A stretch of DNA of 64,000 nucleotides, taken from assembly GCA_018266835.1 (NCBI GenBank), contig JAFDZP010000004.1, positions 124,001 to 188,000 of the forward strand, written 5' to 3'. Of this stretch, positions 26,291 through 35,186 are shown one piece after another; the first letter of the stretch is position 1; the number at the start of each line of letters is the position of its first letter. The notes below the pieces were generated by a model. The model saw only the letters and a list, made by a program, of their open reading frames with translations. It searched no databases and had not been told where the DNA came from. The DNA is from Bacteroidota bacterium. Its GTDB lineage: Bacteria > Bacteroidota > Ignavibacteria > Tepidaquicellales > Tepidaquicellaceae. The position numbers and the translations under genes are program-made.

Positions 26291-27205
26291 ATGCCCCAGC
26301 CAGGTTACATTTACATCTTAATAAATCCAACTTTAAATGGATTAGTAAAAATAGGAAAAACTTCAAAGACATCTGAAGAAAGAGCAAAAGAACTTTCTTC
26401 AGCCACTGGTGTTCCAACTCAATTTATGGTCGCTTATGACGAATTTTTTGAAGATATAGATTTAGCAGAAAATCACGTTCATGAAGTTTTAAAAAATATG
26501 GGACATCATGTATTTCCCAATAAAGAATTTTTTGATATTGCGTTAAAAGATGCTATAGGAATATTAAATGAGACTAAAAAATACTATAATACACTTATGA
26601 GCAAAATGGAATCTAAAAATATTTTTGAAGGCGAAGATTACGATGTATCTCCTTTTGAAAGTATTTTGGAAGAAGCATATAGATATAAATTAGGAAGTGA
26701 TGAATATTTTCAAGATGACTTTAAAGCCTTTGACCTTTTTCTAAAAGCATACAATCTAGGTTCAGGGGAAGCATGCGTTTGGATAGCTGAATCTAAATTC
26801 TATGGGGAAGGTTGTTCTAAAAATGAAAGAGAAGCTTTTGAGTATCTTAGAGAAGGAGTAAAAAGAGGAGAAATAAAATGTTATGTTATTATGGAAAAAT
26901 ACTATACTGAATTAGGACAAATCGAAAATGCGGGAAAATGTTTAAAACTATTATTTGATACAATAAAAGGTAAAGATGATGTTGATAGTTTAATGGCTAT
27001 TCGTTACTATTTTGATGAACAAATAGAAAGCAAAAAAGAAATAAAGTTCATTGAAGAAATAATCTCATATATCCCCAAGTTAGTTTCACTTTATGAATAT
27101 TCAATTGAAAATTATAGTAACAATTTATATGGAATTAGCGATACTGAAAAGTCTCAACTAATAAAGAAATGCAAAGATAAGATAACTATATTAAATAATT
27201 TGTAA
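26291..27205 (+). CDS. T5orf172/GIY-YIG-type domain fused to Sel1/TPR-like repeats
   Basis: Residues 1-95 of this 304-residue protein match the T5orf172 (Mug113-like) branch of the GIY-YIG superfamily: GYIYILINPTLNGLVKIGKTS holds the two signature strands, SEERAKEL supplies the Arg, and DLAENHVHEVL the conserved Glu and His helix. Residues 125-240 are Sel1/TPR-like helical hairpins (FKAFDLFLKAYNLGSGEACVWIAESKFYGEG, then NEREAFEYLREGVKRG). The gene is visibly more AT-rich than lon nearby. It converges on the Shedu gene 66 bp away, which suggests a defence or mobile-DNA role (inference). T5orf172 domains may bind or cut DNA; the biochemical role here is not established. Confidence 0.8.
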   Translation: MPQPGYIYILINPTLNGLVKIGKTSKTSEERAKELSSATGVPTQFMVAYDEFFEDIDLAENHVHEVLKNMGHHVFPNKEFFDIALKDAIGILNETKKYYNTLMSKMESKNIFEGEDYDVSPFESILEEAYRYKLGSDEYFQDDFKAFDLFLKAYNLGSGEACVWIAESKFYGEGCSKNEREAFEYLREGVKRGEIKCYVIMEKYYTELGQIENAGKCLKLLFDTIKGKDDVDSLMAIRYYFDEQIESKKEIKFIEEIISYIPKLVSLYEYSIENYSNNLYGISDTEKSQLIKKCKDKITILNNL

Positions 27206-27271
27206 CTAATTTCAAACATGGTAGGATTGTTGGTAAGAAGACCAACAAGTGCAAAAATATTAACGAATTTA

Positions 27272-28510
27272 CTATATGTAAAATTGTGCTGTAACTCCAT
27301 CAACTAAATCATCATATGTTATTATTTCAACGTTTTTAAAGTCAGCTACAATATCTCTCCACTCCTCGTTAGTAAAATCCCATCTTCTTCCCACAACTAG
27401 AATTCTTTTAGGTTTGTGTACTTTAAATCCATATTTATCCTCAAACCATTTACGGTTATTGGGATCATCAAAATATGATTCATAAGCACGTGTTTGGGAA
27501 ATATAAGATTGTATTTCGGCAGAAAAAGTTTCTCTGTTAGCTCGTCCTGTTATAGTTTTTGATTTTAAATAAGGAAGCTTAAATTCTATTATATTTGCAA
27601 ATCCATTTGGTCCTACAATGAAAAAATCTGGTTTTATTGAAGGTTTAATTTCGCTTTGCCATTCACATAATAATTGAGCACGAATTTTTTTTCCAAAAAA
27701 AGCCATTGAGAGTATAAACAAATTTTCACTTTGTTCTAAAAAAGTGGTTATCATAGGTTCAGTTGTGTTCTTATCACCACATAACTCTATGAATCTATTA
27801 ATTTGTGGAAGTTTGGAATATTTATACTCATTTCGTTCAGGTAAAGGGTAAATATAGTGAGTATCACCTTCAACGAAAGTTTCATAAGGGTTTAGATCAA
27901 TAGCTAATGTATCGTAATCTGGATTTGAATCATCATACTTAATTGGTATAAAATCTATCCATTTAATTTGACGAGTCTTTAATCCATTTGAATCGGCATC
28001 AAAAAACAAACCATTTATTATTCTACAAAATTTATTTTCAGGAATAAAATATTTACCCCCATTCATTGAAAGAATAAAATTTTGTGCATCAAAATTCCAT
28101 CCAAGTTCCAGTAATTTTGTCATACCTTCGTTTGTAGGAATTACTAAATCTTCAACTATTCCCATCAACGGAAATTCTATTTCATCCCGAGTACTAACAA
28201 ACTTGAATCCAACAATTTGATCAAAAAAATTATTCTCCGTTTGAGTGTAATCAAAATAAACAAGATCGAATTTGTTTTCATCTTGTAATTCATCGAGCGT
28301 TTCTTTTCCAAAATACTCTAGAGCTATGTGTGTCTTACCAAAATATAAAACAATTTTTTCTGGTTTTAATAAAAATCCTGTAACGGTTTTAATTAAAGTA
28401 GGGTCAGCTTTTACTAATTGATAAATTTTTGACCAATAAATTTCTAGCAAAGACTGTGCAACCATTTTTGAATATGGGCTAAAACTATTTTCGATTTTAT
28501 CTTTATCCAT
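27272..28510 (-). CDS. sduA: Shedu-type anti-phage nuclease (SduA, DUF4263 family)
   Basis: About 412 residues from ATG 28510; ATGs at 28537 and 28561 would add 9 or 17 basic or hydrophobic residues. The C-terminal third has the SduA PD-(D/E)xK nuclease core: Asp295 in KPDFFIVG, then Glu309 and Lys311 in IIEFKLP, then helix FSAEIQSYISQTRAY with Gln334/Gln339, and finally KRILVVGRRWD and VEIITYDDLVD. Shedu is a single-gene defence system; known members nick or cut DNA and are held in check by the N-terminal region. The N-terminal 230 residues here match nothing I know. It is convergent with the T5orf172-Sel1 gene. Confidence 0.85.
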   Translation of the reverse strand: MDKDKIENSFSPYSKMVAQSLLEIYWSKIYQLVKADPTLIKTVTGFLLKPEKIVLYFGKTHIALEYFGKETLDELQDENKFDLVYFDYTQTENNFFDQIVGFKFVSTRDEIEFPLMGIVEDLVIPTNEGMTKLLELGWNFDAQNFILSMNGGKYFIPENKFCRIINGLFFDADSNGLKTRQIKWIDFIPIKYDDSNPDYDTLAIDLNPYETFVEGDTHYIYPLPERNEYKYSKLPQINRFIELCGDKNTTEPMITTFLEQSENLFILSMAFFGKKIRAQLLCEWQSEIKPSIKPDFFIVGPNGFANIIEFKLPYLKSKTITGRANRETFSAEIQSYISQTRAYESYFDDPNNRKWFEDKYGFKVHKPKRILVVGRRWDFTNEEWRDIVADFKNVEIITYDDLVDGVTAQFYI

Positions 28511-28602
28511 AATTTTAAATGAAATTAATATACTCATTCCTCTTTGTTTTCTCAATCTCATATCCTAATTACAAATTTTCCTAACCAATAGGCAAGTAGT
28601 AC

Positions 28603-28627
28603 AATTATGAATTCTGAATTATGAATT
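28603..28627. repeat. 25-bp direct repeat upstream of lon
   Basis: The word AATTATGAATTC followed by a variable base and GAATTATGAATT is found here and again at 31262-31286, so one copy lies on each side of lon. The two differ only at the central base (T or A). Confidence 0.75.
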
Positions 28628-28730
28628 ATAAATTGCAAAAACTCCTATCTGAATTACATTGAACTTCTTTCCCCCTATCTGTAATTTTAATCCCTTAATA
28701 AATAACCATTACAAAAGACAATAATAATTG

Positions 28731-31247
28731 ATGAAAGACGACAATTTTGATAACGACTCATTACAAGATTCATTAAATGAGCAAACGATGGAAGAAACCC
28801 AGGAGCAAAGTGACGACAGTAACGTTCAGGACTCTCCCGGCACAAGCTTTCAAACCAGTACATCAAACGAAAAAGACAACCTTTCGCTTATTCCCGAAAC
28901 GCTTCCCGTACTTCCTTTAAAGGATATAGTCGTATTTCCGTACATGATATTCCCTATACTTGCAGGGCGCGACTCCACTATAAAAGCGATTAACTTTTCG
29001 CTGGAGTCTCATAAATACATTCTGCTTGTTACGCAGGTAGATGAAAAAATAGAGGAGCCGACTTTTGAAAATCTTTACAAGACGGGAACAGTCGCGAAAA
29101 TATTACAGGTGCTGCGCCTGCCTAACGGACTTATAAAAGTGCTCGTTGACGGCATCGCTCCGGCTACGATAGAGAAGTTCTCCAATGCAGAGTATATCTC
29201 GGCAACTGTCGGCGTGAAGATGACGGAATACACTGAAGATAATGAGCTTACGGCGCTGGTGCGACGCGCATCTACGCTGTTCCATCAGTACGTGCAGTCG
29301 AACAGGAATCTTCCGCAGGAATCTACAATTGCATTCGATAACATAAAGGAAGCGGACAGAAAGCTTTACTACATTGCCTCGGCAATTAATATCGATACAC
29401 AGAAGAAGCAGCAGATACTTGAAATTGAGGACTTGCATAAGCAGTACTTTGAGATTATTTACATGATGAGCTCGGAGATGGAAATTATGAACGTGGAAAA
29501 AGATATCGACGCGAAGATATACAACGCCATGCAGAAGAATCAGAGGAAGTTTATTGTTCAGGAACAAATAAGGATTTTACAAGATGAGCTTGGCAGCGAG
29601 ACAGAGACTGACCCGGAAATGATAAAGCTGAAGGACGACCTGGAGAAATCGGGTATATACGGCACAGCAAAAGAAAAGGCGATGGAGGAATTTGCAAAGC
29701 TAAAGAAGATTCCGCAGATGTCACCGGATTTTTCCGTAATAAGAAATTATCTGGACTGGATGGCATCAGTGCCGTGGGTGCAGAAGACTGACGATAACTT
29801 TGACCTGGACAACGCAAAGAAAATTTTAGATGAAGACCATTACGGACTTGATAAGCCGAAGGACAGAGTGCTTGACCTTCTTGCAGTACTGAAGCAGCTA
29901 AGAGATAAAAATATAATCAAGCCGCCTAAGGGGCAGATATTGTGTTTCGTAGGGCCTCCGGGAGTCGGGAAGACATCGCTCGGCCGCTCAATTGCGCGCG
30001 CGCTTAACAGAAAGTTTGTGAGAATTTCCGTCGGCGGTGTGAGAGATGAAGCGGAGATACGCGGTCACAGAAGGACTTACATCGGCGCATTGCCGGGCAA
30101 GATAATCCAGGCGATGAAAAAGGCAGGAACTATAAATCCCGTAATATTGATTGACGAGATAGATAAAATGAGCAGTGATTTCCGCGGCGACCCGTCATCG
30201 GCGATGCTGGAGGTGCTTGACCCGGAACAGAATCAGACGTTCAATGACCATTACTTAGATGTAGATTACGATTTATCGCAGGTATTGTTTATAACGACTG
30301 CAAACGTGCAGTATCAGATCCCGCTGCCTTTGCAGGACAGAATGGAAACGATAGAAATGCGCAGCTATTTAGACTTTGAAAAGCTGCAGATTGCGAAGAG
30401 ACATATAATTCCGAAAGAGATTGAAGAGCACGGACTTGAGCCGAAGCAGGTTGAATTCCCCGATGATATGATTTTGAGAGTGATAAGAGATTACACAAGA
30501 GAGGCAGGGGTGAGAAATCTTGAGCGTGAGCTTTCTACTATAATAAGAAAAGTTACGCGTAAAGTAGTAATGGACAAAAAGAAGTCCAATAAGCCTGTTA
30601 AGATTACTGACGAGCTTATAAATGAATATCTTGGAGTAACGAAGTTCAGAAATAAAGCTCAGGATGAAAAAGTAAAGACACGCATCGGAAGTATTACAGG
30701 ACTTGCATGGACGTCAGTCGGCGGTGATGTATTGTACATAGACGTAACTGTAATGAAAGGAACTCCATCTAAGCTTACGCTTACGGGACAGCTGGGAGAC
30801 GTGATGAAGGAATCGGTAAGCGCAGGATTTTCATACATAAAAGCAAATGCAGCGAAGTTTAAAATCCCTGCAACTTGGTTCAAAGATAAAGAGATACATA
30901 TTCACTTGCCTGAGGGAGCGATTCCAAAGGACGGTCCGTCAGCAGGAATTACGATGATAATGGCAATGCTATCTGCCATCACAAAAATGCCGGCGAAGAC
31001 AGACGTTGCTATGACAGGTGAGATTACACTGAGAGGCAATGTGCTTGCAATCGGAGGACTAAATGAAAAACTGCTTGCTGCTTTAAGAAGCGGAATAAAG
31101 ACGGTGTTGATTCCTAAGGAGAATGAGAAGGATTTGATTGAAATTTCAGATGAGATAAAATCGAAGCTGACTATTATTCCTGTAGAGAAAGTTGAAGAAG
31201 GATTTAAGTATGTGTTTGGAACTTCGAAGATTTTATTTAAAAAATAA
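28731..31247 (+). CDS. lon: ATP-dependent Lon protease
   Basis: 838 residues from ATG 28731 (a TTG one codon earlier is also in frame). An acidic N-terminal tail of about 50 residues precedes the substrate-binding LON domain (LPVLPLKDIVVFPYMIFP). The AAA+ module has Walker A GPPGVGKTS and Walker B PVILIDEIDKM. The C-terminal protease has Ser737 in DGPSAGITM and Lys780 in GGLNEKLL, the usual 43-residue spacing. It degrades misfolded and regulatory proteins in the cytoplasm. Identical-type 25-bp repeats flank the gene. The gene is noticeably more G+C-rich than the defence-like genes just upstream. Confidence 0.98.
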   Translation: MKDDNFDNDSLQDSLNEQTMEETQEQSDDSNVQDSPGTSFQTSTSNEKDNLSLIPETLPVLPLKDIVVFPYMIFPILAGRDSTIKAINFSLESHKYILLVTQVDEKIEEPTFENLYKTGTVAKILQVLRLPNGLIKVLVDGIAPATIEKFSNAEYISATVGVKMTEYTEDNELTALVRRASTLFHQYVQSNRNLPQESTIAFDNIKEADRKLYYIASAINIDTQKKQQILEIEDLHKQYFEIIYMMSSEMEIMNVEKDIDAKIYNAMQKNQRKFIVQEQIRILQDELGSETETDPEMIKLKDDLEKSGIYGTAKEKAMEEFAKLKKIPQMSPDFSVIRNYLDWMASVPWVQKTDDNFDLDNAKKILDEDHYGLDKPKDRVLDLLAVLKQLRDKNIIKPPKGQILCFVGPPGVGKTSLGRSIARALNRKFVRISVGGVRDEAEIRGHRRTYIGALPGKIIQAMKKAGTINPVILIDEIDKMSSDFRGDPSSAMLEVLDPEQNQTFNDHYLDVDYDLSQVLFITTANVQYQIPLPLQDRMETIEMRSYLDFEKLQIAKRHIIPKEIEEHGLEPKQVEFPDDMILRVIRDYTREAGVRNLERELSTIIRKVTRKVVMDKKKSNKPVKITDELINEYLGVTKFRNKAQDEKVKTRIGSITGLAWTSVGGDVLYIDVTVMKGTPSKLTLTGQLGDVMKESVSAGFSYIKANAAKFKIPATWFKDKEIHIHLPEGAIPKDGPSAGITMIMAMLSAITKMPAKTDVAMTGEITLRGNVLAIGGLNEKLLAALRSGIKTVLIPKENEKDLIEISDEIKSKLTIIPVEKVEEGFKYVFGTSKILFKK

Positions 31248-31261
31248 AATTTTTAATGTAG

Positions 31262-31286
31262 AATTATGAATTCAGAATTATGAATT
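31262..31286. repeat. 25-bp direct repeat downstream of lon
   Basis: Second copy of the repeat at 28603-28627, with A instead of T at the centre, in the same orientation. Confidence 0.75.
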
Positions 31287-31323
31287 GCCATTGCAGCTAA
31301 TTCACACCTAATTTTTATTTTCA

Positions 31324-32589
31324 ATGAAGAGATTTTTTGTCATTATTTTAATACTACCCTCGTTACTATTTGCGCAGAATGATGTTAAAAAAAATGTGCA
31401 GGTGAATTCGAAGTCAACTTTTTTTGAGCCGGAGGAAGTTACGATTGCAATCAATCCCACTAATCCGAATAATTTCATCGGCGGTGCGAACCTCGACTGG
31501 TATTATTACTCAACGGATAAGGGTAAGACATGGACTGAGGGCAAAATGCCGGGGCCGGTAATCTACGGTGACCCTATGGTTTACTTTGATATGCTTGGCA
31601 ATGCATACTATTGCCACCTGGGACCATTTGGCAATACGGGAATTATGATTGCACGTTCATCTGACGGCGGGAAGACATGGAGCAACAGCAAAAAAATTTA
31701 CGGCAATGACGGAAGTGTTCCTTTCATGGATAAAGAATGGCTTACATCGGATAGAAGCGATTCGAAGTTTAAAAATAATTTGTATATTTCCTGGACTCAG
31801 TTTGATAAGTACGGAAGCAGCAATCCAAAAGACTCATCCAGAATTTTATTTTCACGTTCAACAGATTTCGGTGAGACGTTCTCTTCTCCTATACAGATTT
31901 CAAAATATCTTGGTGATGCAAAGGACGGAGATTCAACTGTTGAAGGCGCAGTGCCGTGTGTAGGTCCCGAAGGCAACCTTTACATTGCATGGAGCGGACC
32001 GCAGGGAATTGTTTTCACAAAATCACTTGACGGCGGAGTATCTTTTACAAAAGAAAAATTTGTTACCAAACAAATCGGCGGATGGGCTTATGATGTTGCG
32101 GGAATTTACAGAGCGGGAGGATTGCCTTTCACTGATTGCGATATTTCAAACAGTCCTTACAAAGGAACGATTTATATAAACTACTCAGACAGCACGAATA
32201 ACGACCACGATATTTTTATAGTAAAGTCAACCGATGAAGGCGAGACTTGGAGCGCGCCGATAAGAGTAAATGATGATGCAGTCGGCAACGGAAAAGAGCA
32301 GTTCATGAGTCACTTCTGCGTTGACCCTGTTACGGGAGTTATCAATGTTCTTTTTTATGACAGAAGAAATTATGAGGACAGCAAGACCGATGTTTATCTT
32401 GCGCGAAGCAGGGACGGGGGAGCAACGTTTGAAAATATAAAGATAAGCGATTCGCCTTTTACTCCGGTCAAATCAATTTTCTTCGGTGATTATATCGGAA
32501 TTTCTTCCTATAATAATCTTGTATCGTGCTTATGGATGAGACTTGAAGGCACACAGTTATCAGTTCAGAATTTTACAAAACAATTTTAA
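31324..32589 (+). CDS. Secreted sialidase-like BNR/Asp-box beta-propeller protein
   Basis: This 421-residue protein has a signal peptide ending LLFAQ. At least six Asp-box motifs (S-x-D-x-G-x-T/S-W/F) are spread along it: STDKGKTW, SSDGGKTW, STDFGETF, SLDGGVSF, STDEGETW, SRDGGATF. They mark a six-bladed propeller like sialidases. Asp-boxes are structural, and the arginine triad of true sialidases cannot be confirmed by eye, so enzymatic activity is uncertain. There is no type IX sorting domain at the C-terminus (ends QNFTKQF). It is expected in the periplasm or outside the cell. Confidence 0.85.
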   Translation: MKRFFVIILILPSLLFAQNDVKKNVQVNSKSTFFEPEEVTIAINPTNPNNFIGGANLDWYYYSTDKGKTWTEGKMPGPVIYGDPMVYFDMLGNAYYCHLGPFGNTGIMIARSSDGGKTWSNSKKIYGNDGSVPFMDKEWLTSDRSDSKFKNNLYISWTQFDKYGSSNPKDSSRILFSRSTDFGETFSSPIQISKYLGDAKDGDSTVEGAVPCVGPEGNLYIAWSGPQGIVFTKSLDGGVSFTKEKFVTKQIGGWAYDVAGIYRAGGLPFTDCDISNSPYKGTIYINYSDSTNNDHDIFIVKSTDEGETWSAPIRVNDDAVGNGKEQFMSHFCVDPVTGVINVLFYDRRNYEDSKTDVYLARSRDGGATFENIKISDSPFTPVKSIFFGDYIGISSYNNLVSCLWMRLEGTQLSVQNFTKQF

Positions 32590-32609
32590 TCTATTTATAA
32601 CTAACTACA

Positions 32610-33944
32610 TTGGCAGAGAGTAAAGGATATCAGGTATCGGCAAGGAAGTACAGACCGCAGAGATTCGATGAAGTTTCTTCACAGGAATTTGTAACGGATA
32701 CACTTAAGAATGCAATCATCACCGAAAAAATTGCGCACGCATATATTTTAAGCGGACCGCGGGGTGTAGGCAAAACTACTATAGCAAGAATTTTTGCGAA
32801 AGCGCTTAACTGCAAAAATTTACAGAACGGCGAGCCGTGTAATGTTTGCGATAGCTGCGTTGAAATTACAAAGGGAACACATCCCGATGTATTCGAGCTC
32901 GATGCTGCATCAAACAGAGGTATCGATGACGTTCGCGCAATTCAGGATGCTGCAAAGTTTTATCCTATAAAAGGAAAGAAAAAATTCTTTATCGTCGATG
33001 AAGTTCATATGCTCACGGGAGCTGCGTTTAATGCAATGCTTAAAATCCTTGAAGAGCCGCCGGAGTATCTTGTATTTATTTTAGCAACAACCAATCCCGA
33101 GAAAGTCCCGCAGACAATTTTAAGCCGCTGTCAGAGATTTATTCTGAAGCGTATTAAGATAGACGAGATAATGGGCAACATAAAAGAGATTGCTAAAGAA
33201 GAGAAAATAAAAATTGATGAAGAGTCATTGTTTTTAATTGCGAAGCTGGGTGACGGCGCGCTGAGAGATTCACAGGGAATTTTTGATATGGCTGTTTCTT
33301 TCTGCGGAGAGAATATAAAGTTTGAAGAACTTAATAAATTCTTAAATCTCCCCGATAAAGAAACGTTCTTCAAAATTTCAGATTACATACAGGAAGGAAA
33401 TTCAAAAGAAATTATTTCCTTCTTCAATTCTTTAATTGACCAGGGATTTGATTTGCAGACTTTCTTCAACGGGTTAATCGAGCACTTAAGAAATTTGTTA
33501 ATCATAACTTCTACAAGTAATGTTGAGTTATTGAACGAATCGGATGTAATAAGAAGCCGTTATTTAGAGACTTCAAAAAAATATACAGAAGGGCAGGTAT
33601 TGAGGCTTCTTAAAATTTTATTTGAGAGCGAAGGAAGATTTAAATTTTCAGGCAATCAGAAATTATTACTTGAATCAATTTTGATTGAGCTTTGCAGAGT
33701 GAATGCAGAAGTGAAAGACTTAGCCGAAATGATTGCAGTCGTAAATGCACTGAAGAACAGAAGCGGCGAAGCAAAACCGGTAAAGCAGAATTTCAGAATT
33801 ACACAGTCAGTTGTTGAAGTAGATAAGGCAATTGCAAGAAATGAAGAGAAACAAATTAATACTGAAGCTCAGGTGAAAAAGTCTTTAGCAGATATGATAA
33901 AAGAGATGTTCAATGCAGAAGATTACGAGATACCTCAGAATTGA
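32610..33944 (+). CDS. dnaX: DNA polymerase III subunit gamma/tau
   Basis: 444 residues from TTG 32610. The clamp-loader ATPase has Walker A SGPRGVGKTT, four zinc-binding Cys in CKNLQNGEPCNVCDSC, Walker B FIVDEVHML, the SRC motif LSRCQRF and sensor 2 GALRDSQG. Domain III runs to about residue 370. The rest is a short, unstructured tail, so the tau-specific region is small. It loads the sliding clamp at the replication fork. The delta subunit gene holA is also in this window, near 47.7 kb. Confidence 0.96.
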   Translation: MAESKGYQVSARKYRPQRFDEVSSQEFVTDTLKNAIITEKIAHAYILSGPRGVGKTTIARIFAKALNCKNLQNGEPCNVCDSCVEITKGTHPDVFELDAASNRGIDDVRAIQDAAKFYPIKGKKKFFIVDEVHMLTGAAFNAMLKILEEPPEYLVFILATTNPEKVPQTILSRCQRFILKRIKIDEIMGNIKEIAKEEKIKIDEESLFLIAKLGDGALRDSQGIFDMAVSFCGENIKFEELNKFLNLPDKETFFKISDYIQEGNSKEIISFFNSLIDQGFDLQTFFNGLIEHLRNLLIITSTSNVELLNESDVIRSRYLETSKKYTEGQVLRLLKILFESEGRFKFSGNQKLLLESILIELCRVNAEVKDLAEMIAVVNALKNRSGEAKPVKQNFRITQSVVEVDKAIARNEEKQINTEAQVKKSLADMIKEMFNAEDYEIPQN

Positions 33945-33955
33945 TTGGTAATATT

Positions 33956-34106
33956 CTTAACCACAGAGTTCACAGATTTATTACACAGAGAACACAGATG
34001 TTAAAAGTTGAAATGAATTTCCATTATATCAATAAAATTTTTAAAAATAATTAATAAAAATTCCGTGTTCTCTGTGCATTTTCACTCTGTGTTCTCTGTG
34101 GTTAAG
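33956..34106. repeat. Long CCACAGAG inverted-repeat element, copy 1
   Basis: The element begins CTTAACCACAGAG and ends with its exact reverse complement CTCTGTGGTTAAG, with further CACAGAG/CTCTGTG words inside each arm around an AT-rich centre. It can fold into one long hairpin. It fills the spacer between dnaX and the agmatinase gene. Confidence 0.8.
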
Positions 34107-34159
34107 CCCGGAGTCTCATAAGTAAAAATAGTATAGAATCCGTTATTATTTTAAAAACA

Positions 34160-35053
34160 ATGAAAGATAAAAAATACTATTCTATAAAGAAAAATTTTCT
34201 GGCGATAGAGGAGCAATACTCAGATTACAAAAATTCAAAAATTGCAATTCTGCCCGTGCCTTATGAAGTAACAACTTCTTATGGTAAAGGAACTGCTAAA
34301 GGACCAATGGCGATTTTAAAAGCTTCTCATTACGTGGAATTTTTTGATGAAGAACTCAACCGCGAATTATGTTTTGAGAAAGGAATCTGCTCCGTAAAGC
34401 AATTAGATATGACGGATAAACGGGGAAGCGCAGCGCTTGAGTATATTCAAAAGCATGTTGCTCAATTAATTGCAGATGATAAATTTGTTGTAACGCTTGG
34501 CGGCGAGCATACAATATCCACTGCTCCGATAAAAGCACACTTTGATAAATATCCCGATATGACAATTCTTCACTTCGATGCACACTCTGATTTAAGAGAA
34601 GAGTACGAAGGAACTAAATTTTCTCATGCATGTTTTGCTAAAAGAGTATCGGAGTTTACTACGAATATTACGCAGGTAGGCATAAGAGCTCAGAGCATAG
34701 AAGAGTATTCATACATTAAAGAAAAAGATATAAAAACTTTTTATGCTTATGAAATAAGGAATGGAAGATACGGAGTTGACTGGCAGAACATGGTGCTATC
34801 GACTTTAAGCGATAACGTTTACATAACTTTTGACGTGGATTATTTTGATCCTTCCATTATGCCTTCGACCGGAACTCCCGAACCGAACGGTTTATACTGG
34901 GCAGAGACAATGAATTTATTAAAACGTTTAGGGGAGACAAAGAACGTCGTTGGATTTGACGTAGTTGAACTTGCACCGAGAAAAGATTTTACATACCCTG
35001 ATTTTATGACTGCGAAACTTATTTATAAGATGCTGAATTATTTTATAAAGTAA
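34160..35053 (+). CDS. speB: Agmatinase / ureohydrolase family
   Basis: This 297-residue protein has all the manganese ligands of the arginase/agmatinase family: His in GGEHTIS, the block HFDAHSDLREEY, and TFDVDYFDPSIMP. The GTAKGPMAIL motif at the N-terminus and FSHACFAKR fit agmatinase better than arginase. The likely reaction is agmatine to putrescine and urea in the cytoplasm, so it would serve polyamine synthesis. The exact substrate is an inference, as the group also contains guanidinobutyrase. It is flanked on both sides by CCACAGAG hairpin elements. Confidence 0.9.
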   Translation: MKDKKYYSIKKNFLAIEEQYSDYKNSKIAILPVPYEVTTSYGKGTAKGPMAILKASHYVEFFDEELNRELCFEKGICSVKQLDMTDKRGSAALEYIQKHVAQLIADDKFVVTLGGEHTISTAPIKAHFDKYPDMTILHFDAHSDLREEYEGTKFSHACFAKRVSEFTTNITQVGIRAQSIEEYSYIKEKDIKTFYAYEIRNGRYGVDWQNMVLSTLSDNVYITFDVDYFDPSIMPSTGTPEPNGLYWAETMNLLKRLGETKNVVGFDVVELAPRKDFTYPDFMTAKLIYKMLNYFIK

Positions 35054-35065
35054 TTTTTATTTTTT

Positions 35066-35167
35066 TTACCACAGAGGACACAGAGATTATACACAGAGGG
35101 CACAAAATTTTTAACAGTGTATTTCTCAGCGCTCTCTGTATAATTTTTTGTGTTCTCTGTGGTTAAG
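35066..35167. repeat. Long CCACAGAG inverted-repeat element, copy 2
   Basis: It starts TTACCACAGAG and ends CTCTGTGGTTAAG, with inner CACAGAG words on both arms, like the element at 33956-34106 but shorter. It sits between the agmatinase gene and nth. Confidence 0.8.
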
Positions 35168-35186
35168 TTTTTAAATCCCTTTCAAA

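Noticed and set aside
29103-30883. Several long minus-strand frames inside lon
   Set aside because: They are antisense to a fully conserved Lon coding sequence and have no family features.
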